NCBI GenBank assembly: GCA_003611955.1
Contig: RAZE01000012.1
Coordinates: 59,716-123,715, forward strand
Direction of reading: 5' to 3'
Length of the DNA: 64,000 nucleotides
DNA from: a bacterium 1XD8-76
GTDB taxonomy: Bacteria > Bacillota > Clostridia > Lachnospirales > Lachnospiraceae
Shown here: positions 1 to 8,219 of the stretch, in pieces
Layout of the letters: every line of letters begins with the position of its first letter
Position numbering within the stretch: position 1 is the stretch's first letter
The notes under the pieces: generated by a model
What the model saw: the letters and a program-made list of their open reading frames with translations, nothing else
What the model was told of the DNA's origin: nothing
Database searches by the model: none
Position numbers and translations under genes: made by a program

Positions 1-470
1 AGATTCTCCACGATATAGTCATTATAAACGCCGAGGTCTGTCACCACGGCGCCTTTCTGCTTCCCATGACTGATCTTATACGCCACCGGCTCCGCCGCGT
101 CGTGACTGATCCGTATCGGTGTAACAACCATGTCTTTCACCGAATATTTCCTGTCGGATAAGACCACCCGAAACAACTCTTCATCCACATCGCCGATGCG
201 GCCATCCGCCAAAATACCTCTTCTGGTTCCCTCCGTACAATAGATCGGAATCTGATATTTCCTGGAAATCACTCCCAGCCCCTGAATATGGTCCGCATGT
301 TCATGGGTAATAAAGATCCCGTCGATATCCCGCATGGACAAATTCAGTTCCGCAAGCCCCTTCTCCATTCTTTTTCCGCTGATACCCGTATCGATCAGAA
401 GATGGGTAGTCTCGGATCCCGCATAAATACAATTGCCGCTGCTTCCGCTGGCAATACTGCACATTCTCAT
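1..470 (-). CDS. WalJ/YycJ-like metallo-beta-lactamase-fold hydrolase (3' end cut by window edge)
   Basis: About 156 codons of an MBL-fold protein are present; the C-terminus lies beyond the left edge. The start ATG at 470 follows GTGAGGAATACGA, a good ribosome binding site. The protein opens with MRMCSIASGSSGNC, typical of the WalJ/YycJ group, and carries the metal-binding signature HEHADH at residues 56-61. Family members are about 260 aa and are linked to cell-wall/DNA-replication coordination in Firmicutes; their substrate is not settled. It is the last visible gene of the run coaE > FtsA-like > this gene, starting 36 nt after the FtsA-like stop. No WalK/WalR genes are nearby, so the walJ name is not assigned. 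The family call is from the motif; the function is inferred. Confidence 0.85.
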   Translation of the reverse strand, partial: MRMCSIASGSSGNCIYAGSETTHLLIDTGISGKRMEKGLAELNLSMRDIDGIFITHEHADHIQGLGVISRKYQIPIYCTEGTRRGILADGRIGDVDEELFRVVLSDRKYSVKDMVVTPIRISHDAAEPVAYKISHGKQKGAVVTDLGVYNDYIVEN

Positions 471-505
471 TCGTATTCCTCACGCCGTCTAATTTCTGTC
501 ATTTA

Positions 506-2641
506 CTACTCCCAGTGTATATCTATTACGTCACCGTCCTTTAACGGCTGCAGATGTCCTGCCGACACACCGTTGACCATTGTAATAAGATTTCCCTTTG
601 CAGTGGATAAATCAAAATCAATAAAATTAAAAATATCCACAAATACATAATCCGCCTTGCCTGTCAATACCACCGGATAGCCATTGACCATCACAGTCAT
701 TGGTATGGAAATTGCCTTTTTTTCGGGCTCTGTCGTCGTTATGGCCTCCTCTTCCCAGTCCTCCGCATCTTCTTCTGTCTCGTCGATATCATATTCCTCT
801 GAAACACCGGCCTTCTCCAAAATATCCTGATGATGCTTTGCCTCCTCTCTGGCCCGCAGCTTCTCCGCTTCCGACGCCTCCAGCTCAGCCCTGTCCACAA
901 AACTCACCAGATAATTTTCATAGACTTTCGTCTCCCGGTCCGCCAGCTTATGATTCACCAGAATCACTTTATCCTCCGGCAGCAGAATATCCATAAACTC
1001 CAACAGCTGCGCCACCGTACAGTAATCCAGCACTTCGATATCGTCCCCCTGCTGGATCTTATAGGATGGAAGCTGATAAATTCCATTCACACGGGCATAC
1101 TTTGTCACATCGATCCGCTTCTCCTGAACCTGGACGGAGATGATATCCCGAAACTCCGGCAGAGAACTGATCGTCATACTGCCCGGTGCCCCCTCCGTAG
1201 ACTCTTTCACCCGGATCACATCATTCTCATGGATCGGCGCATAGATATTGGCTTCCCGTCCTCCGATTTTGATAACGGCCGCCTCTCCCAGCTGGCCTTT
1301 TACGCTCCGCGCTTTCCGATTAACCGTAAAACGCAGTTCTTTCCCCCGGCGCGGAAACAGCAGCTCATTGGAAAAATCCGCCTGCATCGCTGCGTCCACC
1401 ACGGAAAGTTTATCGTTGTCGTACAGTTTGATCCGTTTTTCATTGAAAGTCACAACGATAAAATTGTTGTTCTGTTCATAATAATTCAGACAGATGCCCA
1501 GAGGCGTTACCAGTGTGGAGTCCTTTTTGACGTCCTCCGAAAAAATGATATTTCCCATCACCTCCGCACCGCGAAGAGCGGATCGCTGATGCTGAATCCC
1601 GATCTTCTCCGCCAGCTTATCCGTATAACCGGGGATCTTTCCTCCGCCGCCCACCACAAAGACCGCGCTGACAGGTTTTTCCCCGTTCAATTCCAATATT
1701 TTATCAGCCGCTTCCTCCGCCAGTCTTGTGATCGCCGGATCCAGCACTTTTAACAGATCGGCACTCTTCATCGTCTGAGGCAGTCCGATAATGTCCTGAT
1801 AGGTCACCTCATCCCCCTCGCTGAGCTGTCTCTTGATCGCTTCCGCCCCGGCAAAATCCACCAGACATTCCTTTGCAATAATCTCTGTCAGGGAGTCCCC
1901 GGCCAGCGGAATCATGCCGTAGGCGACGATGCTGCCGTCCTCCGTGATACAGATATCGGACGTCCCTGCTCCCACATCCACAAGCGCCAGATTCAGCATC
2001 CGGTAATTTTTCGGGATCGCGACCTGGATCGCCGCGATCGGCTCCAGCGTCAGGCTTGCCACCCGAAGTCCCGCGATCTCCACCGCCTTATACAGTCCGT
2101 CTATCACATCCTCGGGCAGAAAAGTGGCGATCAGATCGGCGCCGATACTGAACGCCTTATGCCCCTCCGGGTTACCGATCGGGTATTTATTCATATAGTA
2201 ACGGATAACGGAATTTCCCACGCAGTAAAAGGACATGGCAGTGTCCTCCTCCGATGTAAATTCCTCATAGGCTTTTTCGATCGCCATGGAGCGCAGATTG
2301 TAGATATCCTCCACGGTGACTTCCCTGCTCTCGCCGAACTCCAGCATACTATGTACCGTCACCGTCCGCAGCACGCGCCCCGCGGCCGCAATGCAGACCT
2401 CGCTTAACTCTATGCCGACAGCTTTTTCCAGTTCCTCCCTGACTTCGGTAATGGTTTCCCCCACCAGACCGATATCATGGATCTGCCCATCCAGCATGGA
2501 TCTGGTCTCATGCTCTCTGATCCGCTGGGCGAGACAGTAGAACTCATCGCCCTTTTTATAGCCCACCGTTCCCACGATGCTTCTGGTGCCTATATCCAGC
2601 CCAAAGACTGTTTTCCCCGATATCTTCTTTACTTTTGCCAC
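506..2641 (-). CDS. FtsA-like actin-fold ATPase with long C-terminal extension
   Basis: 711 aa. The start is GTG at 2641 (GGAGGCTTATCA upstream), inside the end of coaE by 13 nt; a longer reading frame exists upstream but has no such site. Residues ~1-390 are an FtsA/PilM actin-type ATPase: phosphate-1 loop FGLDIGTRS, phosphate-2 LVDVGAGTSDI, adenosine loop VFVVGGGGKIPG. The remaining ~320 residues are unlike division FtsA: a beta-rich part, an acidic charged linker (EEAKHH...DETEEDAEDWEEE), and a last ~70 residues that read like a beta-grasp (ubiquitin-like) fold. There is no FtsZ or dcw gene here and no amphipathic C-terminal membrane helix, so this is a paralogue of unknown role, not the cell-division FtsA. 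Confidence 0.8.
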   Translation of the reverse strand: MAKVKKISGKTVFGLDIGTRSIVGTVGYKKGDEFYCLAQRIREHETRSMLDGQIHDIGLVGETITEVREELEKAVGIELSEVCIAAAGRVLRTVTVHSMLEFGESREVTVEDIYNLRSMAIEKAYEEFTSEEDTAMSFYCVGNSVIRYYMNKYPIGNPEGHKAFSIGADLIATFLPEDVIDGLYKAVEIAGLRVASLTLEPIAAIQVAIPKNYRMLNLALVDVGAGTSDICITEDGSIVAYGMIPLAGDSLTEIIAKECLVDFAGAEAIKRQLSEGDEVTYQDIIGLPQTMKSADLLKVLDPAITRLAEEAADKILELNGEKPVSAVFVVGGGGKIPGYTDKLAEKIGIQHQRSALRGAEVMGNIIFSEDVKKDSTLVTPLGICLNYYEQNNNFIVVTFNEKRIKLYDNDKLSVVDAAMQADFSNELLFPRRGKELRFTVNRKARSVKGQLGEAAVIKIGGREANIYAPIHENDVIRVKESTEGAPGSMTISSLPEFRDIISVQVQEKRIDVTKYARVNGIYQLPSYKIQQGDDIEVLDYCTVAQLLEFMDILLPEDKVILVNHKLADRETKVYENYLVSFVDRAELEASEAEKLRAREEAKHHQDILEKAGVSEEYDIDETEEDAEDWEEEAITTTEPEKKAISIPMTVMVNGYPVVLTGKADYVFVDIFNFIDFDLSTAKGNLITMVNGVSAGHLQPLKDGDVIDIHWE

Positions 2642-3234
2642 TGATAAGCCTCCAATACCTGATCGATCTGTCTGATGCTCTCCGGGAGGGAGCCACTGTT
2701 GTCGATCACCACCGGACAGCTCTCCCGAAACACACTTTCCGGAAGCTGTTTTCCCATAATAGCGGTAATCTTCTCCTCGCTGTAACCCCTCGAACACCCA
2801 AGGCGCTCCCGCCGTACGCTCTCCCTCGCATAAATATACCACATCTCATCACATATTTTATCGAATCCGTTCTCAATTAGCAATGCCGCTTCCACAAAAA
2901 ACAGAGAAATTTCCCCCTTTTTTTTCGCAAGTTCCATACGGCGCACAATCTCCGCCGTGACTGCCGGATGAATAAGCCCGTTTACTTTCGCCAAAAGATC
3001 ACGGTCTTTAAAAATTTTATCCGCCATAACCGCCTTACGGATGCGCCCGTCTCCTCCCACAATATCCTTCCCCATCAGTTCGATCAAAGGCGCATAACAG
3101 GGTCCTCCCGGCTCCTGCAATTCCTTCGCCAGGTCATCCGCCCGGACGATCTCGCAGGGATAATGTTCCCCGATGTAAGACAATAATTCCGTTTTTCCAC
3201 TGCCCACCCCGCCGGTGATGCCGATCGTCCTCAT
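2629..3234 (-). CDS. coaE: Dephospho-CoA kinase
   Basis: 201 aa, normal length for the family. It phosphorylates the 3'-hydroxyl of dephospho-CoA, the last step of coenzyme A synthesis, in the cytosol. The P-loop GGVGSGKT is at residues 8-15, followed by the CoaE-typical RADDLAKEL and the lid-region segment FFVEAALLIENG. The ATG at 3234 overlaps the stop of the upstream YbaK-like gene by 4 nt (ATGA), and its own 3' end contains the GTG start of the FtsA-like gene, so the three genes are translationally coupled. polA lies two genes upstream; a polA-coaE linkage is common in Firmicutes. Confidence 0.95.
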   Translation of the reverse strand: MRTIGITGGVGSGKTELLSYIGEHYPCEIVRADDLAKELQEPGGPCYAPLIELMGKDIVGGDGRIRKAVMADKIFKDRDLLAKVNGLIHPAVTAEIVRRMELAKKKGEISLFFVEAALLIENGFDKICDEMWYIYARESVRRERLGCSRGYSEEKITAIMGKQLPESVFRESCPVVIDNSGSLPESIRQIDQVLEAYQWQK

Positions 3235-3707
3235 ACGATATCCTCCAGTGTAAAACGAATCACCTTTGACAGCTCCTCCGGCGCAATCTCGATCTGATAC
3301 CCGATCTTTCCGCCGCTGACCATGATCGTCCGATGACTTTCCGCACTTTTATCCATAAAAGTTTTAAAAAACTTTTTCATCCCGACAGGGGAACAGCCGC
3401 CGTGAATATAACCGGTAAGATCCAGCAGTTCCTTCGATTTTATCATGCTGATACTCTTCTCCCCAGCCGCATGTGCCGCCTTTTTCAAATCCAGCTCCCT
3501 GTTCACCGGCACCACAAACACATAGTGCTCCCCGGACTTTCCGACTGTCACAAGCGTCTTGAAGACCATCTCCGGATCCTCTCCCAGCACCTGTGCCACC
3601 TCCATACCGCTGATCACCCCCGAATCCACATAGTTGTGGACCGTAAATGGTATCTTTTTCTGTTCCAAAAGCCGGATGGCGTTTGTTTTTATCTCCGCTC
3701 TTTTCAT
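3231..3707 (-). CDS. YbaK/EbsC-type aminoacyl-tRNA deacylase
   Basis: 158 aa from the ATG at 3707 (TTTGGAGCGGGT just upstream); a longer frame adds 17 Lys/Arg-rich residues without a good site. The protein matches the YbaK family: KTNAIRLLEQKKIPFTVHNY at the front, VFKTLVTVGKSGEHYVFVVP in the core, and the GGCSPVG loop. Family members hydrolyse Cys-tRNA(Pro) and related mischarged tRNAs in trans. It overlaps coaE by 4 nt. The conserved Lys of the active site is plausibly the one in VFKTL. Substrate specificity cannot be read from the sequence alone. Confidence 0.88.
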   Translation of the reverse strand: MKRAEIKTNAIRLLEQKKIPFTVHNYVDSGVISGMEVAQVLGEDPEMVFKTLVTVGKSGEHYVFVVPVNRELDLKKAAHAAGEKSISMIKSKELLDLTGYIHGGCSPVGMKKFFKTFMDKSAESHRTIMVSGGKIGYQIEIAPEELSKVIRFTLEDIV

Positions 3708-3783
3708 ACCCGCTCCAAATCTCCCCGCCGCTTCTTTCCTCTCCTTCTTTTTCCGCACGGACAGCAGGGAGACAAAGGCAAAA

Positions 3784-4170
3784 TTATACCTGTTCTCTGT
3801 ATTCTCCGTCCTCCGTAAACGTCCTTCTCAGCGCTGCCTCCGTCGGGATGGCGGAAATGATCAAAAACAGCGACTGTACTGCACACAGTATCCCTCCCAC
3901 AGTCCCGATCGTATCTGCGGAAGCGTGTATAAACGGAATATGCACCAAAACAGACAGCGGCAGCATCACCCAGCCGATCCTCCACCAAAGCCGTCCGCAA
4001 TGTTCATTCGCAAATTTCCAGGTCTCCAAATTTTTCATGGAACGATTGGAATGATATCCCACACGCCTGTTGATCTTTTGGGGTGTCTGTCTCCACATAA
4101 CCCGACCGCAGATGATAAAAGTCGCAGGCACCAGCATATCACAGACAAACATAAACCACCAGAACCACAT
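3784..4170 (-). CDS. SdpI/YhfL-like small membrane protein
   Basis: 128 aa. The ATG at 4170 is preferred over a GTG one codon earlier because GGAGG lies 7 nt before the ATG. Three hydrophobic segments are visible (WFWWFMFVCDMLVPATFII, IGWVMLPLSVLVHIPFI, GGILCAVQSLFLIISAI). The motif VGYHSNRSMKNLETWKFANEHCGRLWW resembles the G-Y-R-(S/T)...N...W..AN signature of SdpI-type proteins, which in Bacillus give immunity to a secreted toxin. Here it sits alone between polA (15 nt downstream of its stop) and the YbaK-like gene, with no toxin gene visible, so immunity is not supported; a general membrane role is as likely. Confidence 0.7.
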   Translation of the reverse strand: MWFWWFMFVCDMLVPATFIICGRVMWRQTPQKINRRVGYHSNRSMKNLETWKFANEHCGRLWWRIGWVMLPLSVLVHIPFIHASADTIGTVGGILCAVQSLFLIISAIPTEAALRRTFTEDGEYREQV

Positions 4171-4185
4171 CACATTTCCTCCACT

Positions 4186-6900
4186 TCAGTGCGCGTCGTA
4201 CCAGTTATCTCCGGTGCTCAGATCGATCTCCAGCTCCACCGCCAGCTTCGCCGCCTGCCGCATCTCCGTGCCCAGAATCTCCCGCACCTGCTCCACTTCC
4301 TCCGCCGCGGTCTCCACCAGCAGTTCATCGTGTACCTGCAGGATCAGTCTGGAACGAAATCCCTCTTTCCTCAGTCGCTCGTCCACCCGTATCATGGCGA
4401 TCTTGATGATATCCGCCGCCGTCCCCTGGATCGGCGCGTTCATCGCCACACGCTCCCCGAAAGAGCGCTGCATGAAATTGTTGGAGGAGAGTTCCGGCAC
4501 AGGGCGCCGCCGTCCTGACATTGTGACGGAATATCCCCTTTCTCTCGCATTCCGCACGCAGTCATCCAAAAACGCTTTGATCCCCGGGTAGGTCTCAAAA
4601 TATTTTTCGATGTACTCTGCCGCTTCCTTTTTGGAGATGCTCAAATCCTGGCTTAACCCGAAGGAGCTGATGCCGTAGACGATACCGAAATTCACGGCCT
4701 TCGCGTTCCGCCTCTGCAGCGGCGTCACTTCATCCTGCGGGACATGGAATACTTTGGACGCCGTGATCCTGTGGATATCCGCCTCCTGCCGGTACGCCTC
4801 GATCAGCTGCTCATCCCCCGACATGGAGGCCAGCACCCGAAGCTCGATCTGGGAGTAATCCGCATCCATCAACACAAACCCGTCCTTCGGCACAAAAACT
4901 TTCCGGATCCGACGCCCCAGCTCCATCCGCATCGGAATATTCTGCAGGTTCGGCTCCGTGGAGCTGATCCTCCCGGTGGCGGTGATCGTCTGGTTGAATG
5001 TGGTGTGGATCCTGTCATCCTCTCCGATGTAGGCCGCCAGTCCGTCCGCGTAGGTGGATTTCAACTTTGTGAGTGTCCGGTACTCCAGGATCTCGTCTAC
5101 GATCGGGTGCTCCGGCGCCAGCTTCTCCAGCACATCCGCCGCTGTGGAATAGCCGGTCTTCGTCTTCTTCCCGCCGGGAAGCTTCATCGTCCCAAAGAGA
5201 ACCTCCCCCAGCTGCTTCGGAGAGTTGATATTGAACTCGGTCCCCGCCTTCTCCCAGACGGATTTTTCCAGCTCCGCGATCCTGCCGACAAGCGCATCCC
5301 CATACTCTTTTAACTCCTGGGGCTTTACCAGAACTCCTTCCTGCTCCATGTGAAACAACACTTTGGACAGAGGCATCTCTATCTCGCGAAACAGCTCAAA
5401 CTGCTCCGTCTTTTTCAATTTTTCTTCCAAAACCGATTTGCTCCGCATAAGAACATCTGCACATCTGCAAAGATACTGCACAAAGTCGTCCCGCTGTTCT
5501 CTCATCGCATCCGCGGTGCTTTTTTTCCCGAAAAGCTGGCTATATGACGAAATCCCGACGCCTAAGTGCTCCTGGGCAATGTCCTCCACCTGGTAATCAC
5601 TCTTCAGCGGATTCAGCAGATATGACGCGATCAGCACGTCAAAAAGACATTCTGTCTCCACCGCATCCCCCAGGCGGGAATAATAATCTTTTATCTGAAA
5701 TCCCGTGAGACAGACTCCCTTTTTACACAGACCACGAAGTTTCTCCCACAGATCCGCTGAACGTATCCCGCTCCGTCTCTTTCCATCCTCCTCCGAAAAA
5801 GAGAGGAATCCAACCGCCTCCCCGGGCACAGCGAGAGCTGCACAGAGCAACGGCTCCTCCTGTTCCTGTTTCGCCGCAAAGAGACTGAGCTGCTCATTTT
5901 CCTGACAGGCCTGTCTCTCTGCCGGATAAAACAAAACCGAAAGCTGTCTTTGATTTTCCGCTTTCCTCAAAAGCCCCTCCAGCTCCTTTTCCTGTCTAAA
6001 CTCCCGACAGACGATCTCCGTATTCCCCTTTTCCCTGTCAAATCTCTCCAACAGATTTTTGAACGCAAGCTTCTGGAACAGTTCATACGCTTCGTCGGTG
6101 TAGAAGTCTCCGATCAGCGCATCTTCATAGGAAAACGGAAATTCACCCTCCGTGTTGATCGTGGCCAGTCTCAGACTCAGATCGGCCAGATCCCGATTTG
6201 CCGCAAGCGATTCCCGGATGCTCTTCTTTGAAATATTCTCCAGATTTGCGTATATATTTTCCAGAGATCCGTAAGTAACCATCAGATCTCTGGCCGTTTT
6301 TTCTCCCACTTTTGGCACACCCGGAATATTGTCCGACGCATCTCCCATCAACGCCTTCAGCTCGATAAACTGTGACGGCGTTACCTGATAGACCGCTTCC
6401 ACTTCCTTCGCATAATAATCCTCCACTTCCGTCCGTCCGCCCTTCGTCTTCGGAATGCGGATTTTAATATGCTCGCTGGCGATCTGCAGGAGATCTCTGT
6501 CCCCGGAGATCAGAGAAACTTCCATCCCGTCCCTCTCCGCCCGTTTTGCCAGTGTTCCCAGAATATCATCCGCCTCCAGCCCCGGTTTCTCTATGATCAG
6601 AACACCCATCGCACTCAGCACCTGTTTGACCAGGGGCACCTGTTCCCGCAGTTCCTCCGGCATGGGCTTTCTTGTCCCCTTATAATCCGCATAGATCTCA
6701 TGCCGGAAGGTAGGCGCGTGCACATCAAAAGCTACTGCCAGATAATCCGCATTTTCCTCTCCCAGCACTTTGAACAGAATCGTCAGGAAACCGTATACGC
6801 CCCCCGTATGCTGCCCCGCCGCATTGGTCAGATCCGGAAGTCCATAAAAAGCTCTGTTCAAAATACTATGCCCATCTATCAAAACCAGTTTTTTCGCCAT
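4186..6900 (-). CDS. polA: DNA polymerase I
   Basis: 904 aa from the ATG at 6900 behind GGGAGGAG; the reading frame runs on upstream but without a site. It fills gaps and removes RNA primers in replication and repair. Order of domains: 5'-nuclease (MAKKLVLIDGHSILNRAFYG, DVHAPTFRHEIYADYKGTR, GDASDNIPGVPKVGEKTA), a middle 3'-5' exonuclease-like domain, and the polymerase with motif A (DADYSQIELRVLASMSGD), motif B (RRNAKAVNFGIVYG) and motif C (QVHDELLVE). In the middle domain I see no Asp-x-Glu exo-I motif (LSVLFYPAE occupies the place), so proofreading is probably absent, as in Bacillus-type enzymes. It starts 17 nt after the zf-HC2 gene. Confidence 0.97.
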   Translation of the reverse strand: MAKKLVLIDGHSILNRAFYGLPDLTNAAGQHTGGVYGFLTILFKVLGEENADYLAVAFDVHAPTFRHEIYADYKGTRKPMPEELREQVPLVKQVLSAMGVLIIEKPGLEADDILGTLAKRAERDGMEVSLISGDRDLLQIASEHIKIRIPKTKGGRTEVEDYYAKEVEAVYQVTPSQFIELKALMGDASDNIPGVPKVGEKTARDLMVTYGSLENIYANLENISKKSIRESLAANRDLADLSLRLATINTEGEFPFSYEDALIGDFYTDEAYELFQKLAFKNLLERFDREKGNTEIVCREFRQEKELEGLLRKAENQRQLSVLFYPAERQACQENEQLSLFAAKQEQEEPLLCAALAVPGEAVGFLSFSEEDGKRRSGIRSADLWEKLRGLCKKGVCLTGFQIKDYYSRLGDAVETECLFDVLIASYLLNPLKSDYQVEDIAQEHLGVGISSYSQLFGKKSTADAMREQRDDFVQYLCRCADVLMRSKSVLEEKLKKTEQFELFREIEMPLSKVLFHMEQEGVLVKPQELKEYGDALVGRIAELEKSVWEKAGTEFNINSPKQLGEVLFGTMKLPGGKKTKTGYSTAADVLEKLAPEHPIVDEILEYRTLTKLKSTYADGLAAYIGEDDRIHTTFNQTITATGRISSTEPNLQNIPMRMELGRRIRKVFVPKDGFVLMDADYSQIELRVLASMSGDEQLIEAYRQEADIHRITASKVFHVPQDEVTPLQRRNAKAVNFGIVYGISSFGLSQDLSISKKEAAEYIEKYFETYPGIKAFLDDCVRNARERGYSVTMSGRRRPVPELSSNNFMQRSFGERVAMNAPIQGTAADIIKIAMIRVDERLRKEGFRSRLILQVHDELLVETAAEEVEQVREILGTEMRQAAKLAVELEIDLSTGDNWYDAH

Positions 6901-6917
6901 GACACTCCTCCCGCAGA

Positions 6918-7271
6918 TTACCCCGCCAAATTCAATACTACCAACAGCGCTAAAATCAGAGCTGCCGCTATTCCTATGCATTCCAGAACAAAAAGACTCC
7001 GGCGCAGAAAGTGGTAGATTCGCACCTTTCTCTCCGCCTCTTCCAGCGCTATATTTAACTCTTCCTGCAGATCAAAAGTATTTCCTGCCTCCAGACTGTT
7101 TAATCCAACTTCCACCAAAAACTGTATGGAGAGCTCCTCCTTGCAGCTGTCGCACTCATCCATATGCTCCATAAACTGTTCCAGTTCCCTGTAGGAAAGT
7201 TCTCCGTCTATAAAAGCCGGAATCATCTTTGTCGCCCGCAGACACTGCAGTTCCTCTCTGTGTTTTTTCAT
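6918..7271 (-). CDS. zf-HC2-type membrane protein, putative anti-sigma factor
   Basis: 117 aa. The N-terminal ~45 residues carry a zinc-binding anti-sigma type motif, MEHMDECDSCKEEL (His-x3-Cys-x2-Cys), after an acidic FIDGELSYRELEQF stretch. One membrane helix is at the C-terminus (IGIAAALILALLVVLNLA). This is the usual layout of an anti-sigma factor held in the membrane with its sigma-binding part in the cytosol. No ECF sigma gene is adjacent; the gene leads straight into polA, 17 nt away. It lies just after the mecA terminator. GGGAG before the ATG supports the start. The partner, and whether it binds a sigma factor at all, are unknown. Confidence 0.7.
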   Translation of the reverse strand: MKKHREELQCLRATKMIPAFIDGELSYRELEQFMEHMDECDSCKEELSIQFLVEVGLNSLEAGNTFDLQEELNIALEEAERKVRIYHFLRRSLFVLECIGIAAALILALLVVLNLAG

Positions 7272-7289
7272 CGTAAACTCCCATTTCGT

Positions 7290-7332
7290 ACAAAAAGGCG
7301 AAAAGCCAGAATTGCTGTTTCGCCCTTTTTAT
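7290..7332 (-). terminator. Intrinsic terminator after mecA
   Basis: Inverted repeat with arms containing GGCGAAA/TTTCGCC, flanked by A5 and T5 runs. On the minus strand the stem is followed by CCTTTTTG. It begins about 35 nt beyond the mecA stop and separates mecA from the zf-HC2/polA operon. Confidence 0.75.
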
Positions 7333-7366
7333 CAGGAAAATGCGAAAATGGATTCTCCTGTCCGTT

Positions 7367-8062
7367 CTAAATTTTCCTCAGTGTTCCTACCGCTCTCTCT
7401 CCAATCAAAAGTTCGCCGTGTTCCCGCAGATGAGCATAGATATTCTCCGCTTCCACTATCACTTTCGCATAGTCGAATGCCACTGCCGTGAGCAGATTGA
7501 AATGGTAATCGGAAATCCGATATCTGTCCACGATCAGATAATAATTTTCCTTTTCTTTATACAGATGGCTTTTGATCGGCATCTTCAAACCGATCGTGTG
7601 ACAATAGGACATCACATCCCGGAGAGATGCAAAACAGTACATCCGATAGGGTTCCCTGATCTCCTCTTTCTCTGTCTTCGGATTTTTCTGCTTCTCCTCC
7701 GCCGCAGGAGCCTGCGTCTGTTCACTCCTGCCCCCCAACATCCTCTCGATCTCCTGCGCGATCCGGCTCTCCGCCAGTTCCTTCAGATATTTCAGAACCT
7801 GCTCCCGCACCTGTTTTTCATCGCCGCTGCCAAAAGTCACACAGATACGCCGGTCACTCAACACTTCCAGCCGCATCGAAACGATGCCTTTATCATTCTG
7901 ATACCCCAGTTCATCCCTGGCTTCCGAGACTATGTACTGTAAAAACTCATCCGATCTGCCGGAATGGCTCAAAAACTCGTCCAGATTCAGCCCGAAACTT
8001 TCCATATCTTCTTCCGTCACAATACAGCGTATTGTATTTTCGTCAATTCTTTTATATTCCAT
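7367..8062 (-). CDS. mecA: Adaptor protein MecA
   Basis: 231 aa from the ATG at 8062; an upstream in-frame start adds 13 residues but the protein's natural start is MEYKRIDENTIRCIV. MecA delivers substrates (in Bacillus: ComK and others) to the ClpC/ClpP protease. Visible features: the N-terminal substrate-binding domain with ITEEDMESFGLNLDEFL-like residues, an acidic/polar linker (EEKQKNPKTEKEE), and the C-terminal ClpC-binding domain with the repeated YCFASLRDVMSYCH and YYLIVDRYRISDYHFNLL elements. Monocistronic: a sigma-A promoter lies ~60 nt upstream and a terminator follows. Confidence 0.93.
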   Translation of the reverse strand: MEYKRIDENTIRCIVTEEDMESFGLNLDEFLSHSGRSDEFLQYIVSEARDELGYQNDKGIVSMRLEVLSDRRICVTFGSGDEKQVREQVLKYLKELAESRIAQEIERMLGGRSEQTQAPAAEEKQKNPKTEKEEIREPYRMYCFASLRDVMSYCHTIGLKMPIKSHLYKEKENYYLIVDRYRISDYHFNLLTAVAFDYAKVIVEAENIYAHLREHGELLIGERAVGTLRKI

Positions 8063-8119
8063 AGCATCACTTTCTCTATATTGATCTCCACCAAAATGCA
8101 TCTACTATTTACTATTCAC

Positions 8120-8148
8120 ATTCTACATGATTTATGACCTTTTGTAAA
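8120..8148 (-). promoter_or_regulatory. Predicted sigma-A promoter of mecA
   Basis: TTTACA, 17-nt spacer, TAGAAT on the minus strand, giving a leader of roughly 50 nt to the mecA ATG. Right upstream of the -35 box is a short perfect inverted repeat CGTTC-C-GAACG (8150-8160). Confidence 0.6.
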
Positions 8149-8163
8149 GCGTTCCGAACGTAC

Positions 8164-8202
8164 CAAAAAAAGGCTGCCCTTTTGCAGAACAGCCTTTTCT
8201 TC
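8164..8202 (-). terminator. Intrinsic terminator after the 272-aa unknown gene
   Basis: Arms AAAAGGCTG and CAGCCTTTT around a short loop, followed on the minus strand by a run of T. It lies 20 nt past the stop at 8220 and just upstream of the mecA promoter. Confidence 0.8.
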
Positions 8203-8219
8203 CCCGGATATCCGCACTT

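Noticed and set aside
8150..8160. CGTTC-C-GAACG repeat upstream of mecA as a LexA box
   Set aside because: The Gram-positive SOS box needs GAAC followed by GTTC (CGAAC-N4-GTTCG); here the order is reversed.
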